A stretch of DNA of 5,587 bases from Acidobacteriota bacterium (lineage in GTDB: Bacteria > Acidobacteriota > Blastocatellia > Pyrinomonadales > Pyrinomonadaceae): assembly GCA_019247865.1 (NCBI GenBank), contig JAFBAJ010000079.1, positions 1 through 5,587 of the forward strand, read 5' to 3'. Within the stretch, counting starts at the first letter, position 1, and each line of letters starts with the position of its first letter. The translations under genes and the position numbers were made by a program. The notes beneath the pieces were generated by a model that saw nothing but the letters and a program-made list of their open reading frames with translations, was not told the origin of the DNA and did no database searches. Below are positions 1-5,587 of this stretch, piece by piece.

Positions 1-369
1 GATGTGACACGCTTGACTGAAACCCTGCAACAGACCATCACGGATCTGGGCGGCACGATCACCAAGAATGAGGACATGGGCCGCCGCACGCTCGCCTATC
101 CGATCGGCCGCAAGAACGAAGGCCATTACGTGCTCTTCGAGATCGAAGGCTCCGGGCGCGAGATCGCGGAGCTTGAGCGCCGCATGCGCGTCAACGATCA
201 GGTCTTGCGCTACATCACCGTGCGCGTGGACGAAGATCGCCGTCGCGCCGAGAAGTTCAAGGCCAAGCGTGCGCGCCGCGCCGGCAAGCGTCCGATGAGC
301 GCCGCCGCCGGCGCGCGTAGCTCAAACGTCGCCGCCGCTCCCGCAACCGAAGAGGGCGATGAAGCCTAA
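1..369 (+). CDS. rpsF: 30S ribosomal protein S6, 5'-truncated by the window edge
   Basis: Small-subunit protein that pairs with S18 on the 30S platform. The frame is open from base 1 and gives 122 residues. The S6 core is recognisable: a helix, then GGTITKNEDMGRRTLAYPI (about residues 17-35 of the visible part), GHYVLFEIEG, RRMRVNDQVLRYITVRVDED. By comparison with remembered Thermus S6, about 17 N-terminal residues lie left of the window. The in-frame GTG at position 4 falls inside the first helix, so it is not the real start. After the core (about visible residue 78) comes a 44-residue tail, first strongly basic (KFKAKRARRAGKR), then Ala-rich, ending EEGDEA. S6 tails vary widely between phyla. 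No ssb gene follows, unlike the rpsF-ssb-rpsR order of many Firmicutes. Family assignment is firm; only the true start is unseen. Confidence 0.96.
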   Translation, partial: DVTRLTETLQQTITDLGGTITKNEDMGRRTLAYPIGRKNEGHYVLFEIEGSGREIAELERRMRVNDQVLRYITVRVDEDRRRAEKFKAKRARRAGKRPMSAAAGARSSNVAAAPATEEGDEA

Positions 370-386
370 GACCGCAAGCTCCGGTC
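370..386 (+). promoter_or_regulatory. Small hairpin right after the rpsF stop, competing with the next hairpin
   Basis: GACCG (370-374) can pair with CGGTC (382-386) around a 7-nt loop, starting one base after the rpsF stop codon. It uses bases 382-386, which also belong to the left arm of the stronger hairpin at 381-405, so the two folds exclude each other. This is visible in the sequence. A regulatory role, such as an antiterminator fold, is inference. Five pairs is a short stem and could occur by chance. Confidence 0.3.
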
Positions 387-410
387 GGCTCTTTTGCCTG
401 ATCGGTTTTT
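381..410 (+). terminator. Terminator-like hairpin between rpsF and rpsR
   Basis: The left arm CCGGTCGGC (381-389) pairs with GCCTGATCGG (396-405) in nine pairs, including one G-U, with a bulged T at 399 and a 6-nt loop TCTTTT. Five T residues (406-410) follow the stem directly, the layout of an intrinsic terminator. It lies 11 nt after the rpsF stop and just before the rpsR ribosome binding site. It may act as a partial terminator or attenuator that trims rpsR-rplI transcription, or as a processing site. The T run is short, so strong termination is not assured. Confidence 0.5.
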
Positions 411-412
411 GA

Positions 413-419
413 GAGAGGA
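413..419 (+). promoter_or_regulatory. Ribosome binding site of rpsR
   Basis: GAGAGGA ends 10 nt before the ATG at 430 and is the best Shine-Dalgarno match in the gap. It supports the ATG at 430 as the start, so the Asp/Arg/Gly-rich N-terminal extension of S18 is translated. Confidence 0.6.
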
Positions 420-429
420 TTAAGAGATT

Positions 430-741
<312 letters not shown>

Positions 742-744
742 TTC

Positions 745-752
745 AGAGGAGG
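745..752 (+). promoter_or_regulatory. Strong ribosome binding site that fixes the rplI start
   Basis: AGAGGAGG lies 9 nt before the ATG at 762, a near-ideal Shine-Dalgarno match and spacing. It decides the start: the frame stays open upstream to at least 660, but the L9 N-terminus begins at 762. Confidence 0.85.
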
Positions 753-761
753 AGCGAAGAG

Positions 762-1340
762 ATGGCAAACACGAACGTCCTCCTGCGGGAAGACATCGAG
801 AACCTGGGAGCGCGCGGCGAGATCGTCAGGGTCAAGGCCGGTTACGCGCGCAACTATCTGCTGCCGCGCAAGCTGGCCGTGCAGGCGACCGCGAGCAACG
901 TCAAGCAGATCGAACAGGAGCGCGCCGCGCTCTTGAAGAAAGAGGCGAAGGAGCGCGCGGGCGCAGAAGGTCAGGCCGAGCAGATGAAGCGGCTGAGCCT
1001 CAATTTCGAGCGCAAGGTCGGCGAGCACGGCATCCTGTACGGCTCCGTCACGACGATGGACATCGCCGAAGCCCTCAAGGAGCGCGGCTACGAGATCGAC
1101 CGTCGCCGCATCACGCTCCGCGAGGCGATCAAAGAGACGGGCGAATTCACGGTCAACGTCCGCCTGCATCGCGAAGTCAACATCGAGATTCCGGTGATCG
1201 TGACCGGCGAAGGCGGCGCAACCACACCGGCCGCCGCCGCTCCTGCGGCCACCGAGCCGTCGAGCACCGAAGCCGTGCGCGAGGACAACGCCGAAGGCTC
1301 GCCTGAGCCGGGCGCGGAATCCGAAGCTGCGGTCGAATAG
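762..1340 (+). CDS. rplI: 50S ribosomal protein L9 with acidic C-terminal tail
   Basis: Large-subunit protein at the base of the L1 stalk, linked to reading-frame maintenance. It has 192 residues; Escherichia coli L9 has about 149. The N-terminal rRNA-binding domain carries the L9 signature GARGEIVRVKAGYARNYLLP (residues 16-35). A long charged helix follows (about 45-80), then the C-terminal domain (about 80-148) with NFERKVGEHGILYGSVT and HREVNIEIPVIV. Residues 149-192 are an extra tail rich in Ala, Pro, Ser, Thr and Glu with no lysine, probably disordered. I chose ATG 762 because the L9 N-terminus starts there and a strong binding site precedes it. It is the last gene of the ribosomal group before a 154-nt gap with an inverted repeat. 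Confidence 0.97.
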   Translation: MANTNVLLREDIENLGARGEIVRVKAGYARNYLLPRKLAVQATASNVKQIEQERAALLKKEAKERAGAEGQAEQMKRLSLNFERKVGEHGILYGSVTTMDIAEALKERGYEIDRRRITLREAIKETGEFTVNVRLHREVNIEIPVIVTGEGGATTPAAAAPAATEPSSTEAVREDNAEGSPEPGAESEAAVE

Positions 1341-1353
1341 AAGCAGGAAAGTT

Positions 1354-1423
1354 TCACGCAAAGGCGCAAAGACGCAAAGAAAAGCTCAAAAGTTTTCCTT
1401 TGCGTCTTTGCGCCTTTGCGTGA
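1354..1423. repeat. Perfect 26-bp inverted repeat made of 8-nt CGCAAAG units
   Basis: Arms at 1354-1379 and 1398-1423 are perfect reverse complements around an 18-nt A/T-rich centre. Four A (1380-1383) and four T (1393-1396) can extend the stem past a bulged C. Within the left arm three 8-nt units follow each other: ACGCAAAG (1356-1363), GCGCAAAG (1364-1371), ACGCAAAG (1372-1379); the right arm holds the mirror copies. It starts 13 nt after the rplI stop. Elements with the reading TTTGCGTCTTTGCG are, from memory, scattered through many environmental bacterial genomes and often give spurious antisense proteins containing a FASLRLCV-like peptide, as happens here. It may be a small non-autonomous repeat. 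As RNA it would form a very stable hairpin, but no T run follows, so it is not a standard intrinsic terminator. Confidence 0.9.
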
Positions 1424-1443
1424 GCATTGTCGTGTAGTATAGT
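1416..1443 (+). promoter_or_regulatory. Possible dnaB promoter overlapping the inverted repeat
   Basis: TATAGT (1438-1443) matches five of six bases of a sigma-70 -10 box. TTGCGT (1416-1421), in the end of the right repeat arm, sits 16 nt upstream but matches only three of six bases of a -35 box. A transcript from here would have a leader of roughly 45 nt before the dnaB ATG. A second AT-rich stretch, TAAAAT at 1468-1473, is an alternative -10. dnaB may instead be read from the ribosomal genes. Weak support. Confidence 0.25.
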
Positions 1444-1494
1444 GCGCGACTGCCGGCTCGCTCATCTTAAAATTTTTGTTCAGAAAGACTCCCG

Positions 1495-4113
<2,619 letters not shown>

Positions 4114-4125
4114 CTTCGTCGATGC

Positions 4126-5535
4126 TTAATTTTCGAGCCTCCGGCCGTTGCTCGACACATCCACTTGCAGAACTGTGACGCCGGTGACTTTGCCGCTTGG
4201 GTCTTTGTGAAAGGTGAGGGTGGTGTCCTCGTCGCCTTTGACGAAGAAGCCGGTTTCGGAGAGCGGGAGCAAGGTCATCTCTGGCTGTCCGGGCAGTTGT
4301 GCGTGCAGGGTGTTTCCCTCAAGCCTGACCTCTCCGGTGAGGGGCGGCGTGAATTGATAGCGGCCGACGTATGAACGCAGGGCTTCCGGCGCGAGCTTGA
4401 CGGCGACCGGCAGCGAGAGTTTGTCGGCGATGTAAATGCGCGCGAGCTTGCGGCCGGTGATGAAGGGATTGAAGCGCGCGAAGTTGGAGAGCACGATGAC
4501 CGTGAAGCGTTCCGTCGGAAGGCGCATGATGAAGCTGTTAAAGCCCGTCCCGCCGCCTTCGTGATAGAGCATCTCCAGGCCGAAATATTTGTCCAGCACC
4601 CAGCCGAAACCGTAGCCCGTCCGCGCGCCGCCTTTTAAGCTGCCGGACGCGAACGCCTGCCTGAGCAGCGCGGCTTTGACCAGCCGCTCCGTGTAGAGAG
4701 CCTGATCCCACTTCGCCAAATCCTCAACCGAAGCATGCACATTGCCGTCGCCATAGATCAGGTCGAAGGGCGTCGCCCGGATGGCTTTGTAGCCAGCAGC
4801 CGTGCGGTCGTATCGCGTCGCGCGCTTTGGAGTTAGTTGCGCGCCTCCGGCGACGAATGAGCTCTTCATGCCGAGCGGCTGAAAGATATTCTCTTTGAGG
4901 AATTGCGGAAAGGATTTGCCGGAGACGCGCTCGACGAGCAGCGCCAGGAGCACGTAATTGGAGTTGCTGTACGCCCAGCGCTCGCCCGCTGCAAAGTCGG
5001 GGCTCTGCTGCGCGGCCAGCAGCGCGAGCACGTCCGCGTTGGTCGGCTGGAACGCGCCCGCTTCCCAGTCTCCCCAATCTTTCTGCCATGTCGGCTTGAT
5101 TCGGCCGCTCATGATGAAGAGCCTGGGATAGTCCGGCACGCCGGAGGTGTGGTTGAGCAGGTTTCGGATGGTCACGCCGCGCGCGTAAGCCGGAAGCTCC
5201 GGAAAATATTTCGAGAGCGCGTCGTCGAGCGAGAGACGGCCGCGGCCCGCGAGCAGCATGATGCTCATCGCCGTGAACTGCTTGGAGACGGAGGCCAAAT
5301 CAAAGACCGTGCGCGTCGTGATCGCCTCTTTGCTTTCGATGTCCGCGAGGCCGTAACCCTTCGCGAGCAGCACGCGTCCGTCTCGCAGCACGAGCACGGC
5401 GGCTCCTGGGCTCTCGCCTGTGCTCCATTGCTTCATCAGCGCGTCCACCTGCGCGACCTGTACTTTGGTCTGCGCAGCAGTCTTGAGAGCACAGAGCAGC
5501 AGGAGTGTTATCAACAGTGTAACGGCTTTATTCAT
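4126..5535 (-). CDS. Secreted serine hydrolase, class C beta-lactamase / peptidase S12 family
   Basis: Probable exported serine hydrolase of 469 residues. A Sec signal peptide is clear at the N-terminus: MNK, then a hydrophobic run (AVTLLITLLLLCAL) and a likely cleavage near residues 20-22; the Cys at 15 lacks a proper lipobox, so it is probably not a lipoprotein. The catalytic motifs are S82-V-S-K85 (SxxK, nucleophile and base), Y189-S-N191 (YxN) in RWAYSNSNY, and H325-E-G-G (HxG in place of KTG). LLNHTSGVPDY (126-136) and YGFGWVLD are typical of the family. The C-terminal stretch (about 385-460), from YVGRYQF onward, resembles the DUF3471 beta-barrel domain. Members include D-aminopeptidases, esterases and PBP-like proteins; a substrate cannot be named, and a true beta-lactamase role is not implied. 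ATG at 5535 is chosen because the signal peptide begins there; GAAGCGAG just before it is only a weak binding site. Confidence 0.93.
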   Translation of the reverse strand: MNKAVTLLITLLLLCALKTAAQTKVQVAQVDALMKQWSTGESPGAAVLVLRDGRVLLAKGYGLADIESKEAITTRTVFDLASVSKQFTAMSIMLLAGRGRLSLDDALSKYFPELPAYARGVTIRNLLNHTSGVPDYPRLFIMSGRIKPTWQKDWGDWEAGAFQPTNADVLALLAAQQSPDFAAGERWAYSNSNYVLLALLVERVSGKSFPQFLKENIFQPLGMKSSFVAGGAQLTPKRATRYDRTAAGYKAIRATPFDLIYGDGNVHASVEDLAKWDQALYTERLVKAALLRQAFASGSLKGGARTGYGFGWVLDKYFGLEMLYHEGGGTGFNSFIMRLPTERFTVIVLSNFARFNPFITGRKLARIYIADKLSLPVAVKLAPEALRSYVGRYQFTPPLTGEVRLEGNTLHAQLPGQPEMTLLPLSETGFFVKGDEDTTLTFHKDPSGKVTGVTVLQVDVSSNGRRLEN

Positions 5536-5559
5536 CTCGCTTCAATTTTCAGGCAGTCT

Positions 5560-5579
5560 ATGATTCAATCCTGAATCAT
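5560..5579. promoter_or_regulatory. Operator-like 20-bp dyad upstream of the hydrolase gene
   Basis: ATGATTCA (5560-5567) and TGAATCAT (5572-5579) are perfect 8-bp inverted arms around ATCC. The centre lies about 34 nt upstream of the hydrolase start. On the minus strand TTGCCA (5584-5579) matches five of six -35 bases, but the -10 candidate 16 nt further on (CATAGA) is poor. The symmetry and place suit a repressor or activator binding site overlapping a promoter. No regulator gene is visible in the window, so this is inference. Confidence 0.35.
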
Positions 5580-5587
5580 GGCAAATA

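Noticed and set aside
4..6. GTG as the start codon of rpsF
   Set aside because: It falls inside the first helix of S6. The frame continues upstream to base 1 and the conserved first strand is missing, so the gene is cut by the window edge.
1354..1423. CRISPR array or intrinsic terminator for rplI
   Set aside because: The 8-nt units have no spacers, so it is not CRISPR. No T run follows the stem, so it is not a standard intrinsic terminator.
4126..5535. Specific naming as an AmpC beta-lactamase
   Set aside because: It has HEGG in place of the KTG motif and an extra C-terminal domain. The family is functionally broad, so only the superfamily is supported.
4903..5574. 223-residue plus-strand open frame opposite the hydrolase
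   Set aside because: It is antisense to the signal peptide and catalytic region of a well-supported gene and has no family motif.
5578..5587. Start of a divergent gene (ATG GCA AAT) at the right edge
   Set aside because: Only three codons are visible and no ribosome binding site precedes them.

Overview
This looks like a chromosomal segment from a GC-rich free-living bacterium. It carries the conserved order rpsF-rpsR-rplI-dnaB on the plus strand, with a secreted serine hydrolase convergent to it on the minus strand. The phylum cannot be fixed from the sequence alone. The long tails on the ribosomal proteins, the CGCAAAG-type inverted repeat and the S12-type hydrolase with a DUF3471-like C-terminus are compatible with Acidobacteriota (Blastocatellia-like), but this is a low-confidence impression and not a result.

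Layout. The window opens inside rpsF (S6), with about 17 N-terminal residues missing to the left. A 60-nt gap follows, holding a terminator-like hairpin and an overlapping alternative hairpin. Then come rpsR (S18, zinc-binding form with an RGG-rich N-terminal extension) and, after 20 nt, rplI (L9 with an acidic Ala/Pro-rich tail). The 154-nt gap between rplI and dnaB carries a perfect 26-bp inverted repeat built from 8-nt CGCAAAG units, plus a possible promoter. dnaB (1495-4113) encodes the replicative helicase, interrupted exactly between the Lys and Thr of its Walker A P-loop by a 420-residue intein with a complete LAGLIDADG homing endonuclease. Only 12 nt separate dnaB from the 3' end of the convergent S12-family (class C beta-lactamase-like) hydrolase. 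Upstream of that gene, at the right edge, sits a 20-bp operator-like dyad.

How it fits together. S6 and S18 bind each other in the 30S platform, L9 is on the 50S stalk base, and DnaB unwinds the replication fork, so this is a translation/replication housekeeping cluster. The standout element is the intein: the helicase cannot bind ATP normally until the intein removes itself. The most novel-looking non-coding signals are the hairpin pair between rpsF and rpsR and the inverted repeat before dnaB. I found no tRNA, rRNA, CRISPR array or insertion sequence. No gene-free stretch exceeds 300 bases.
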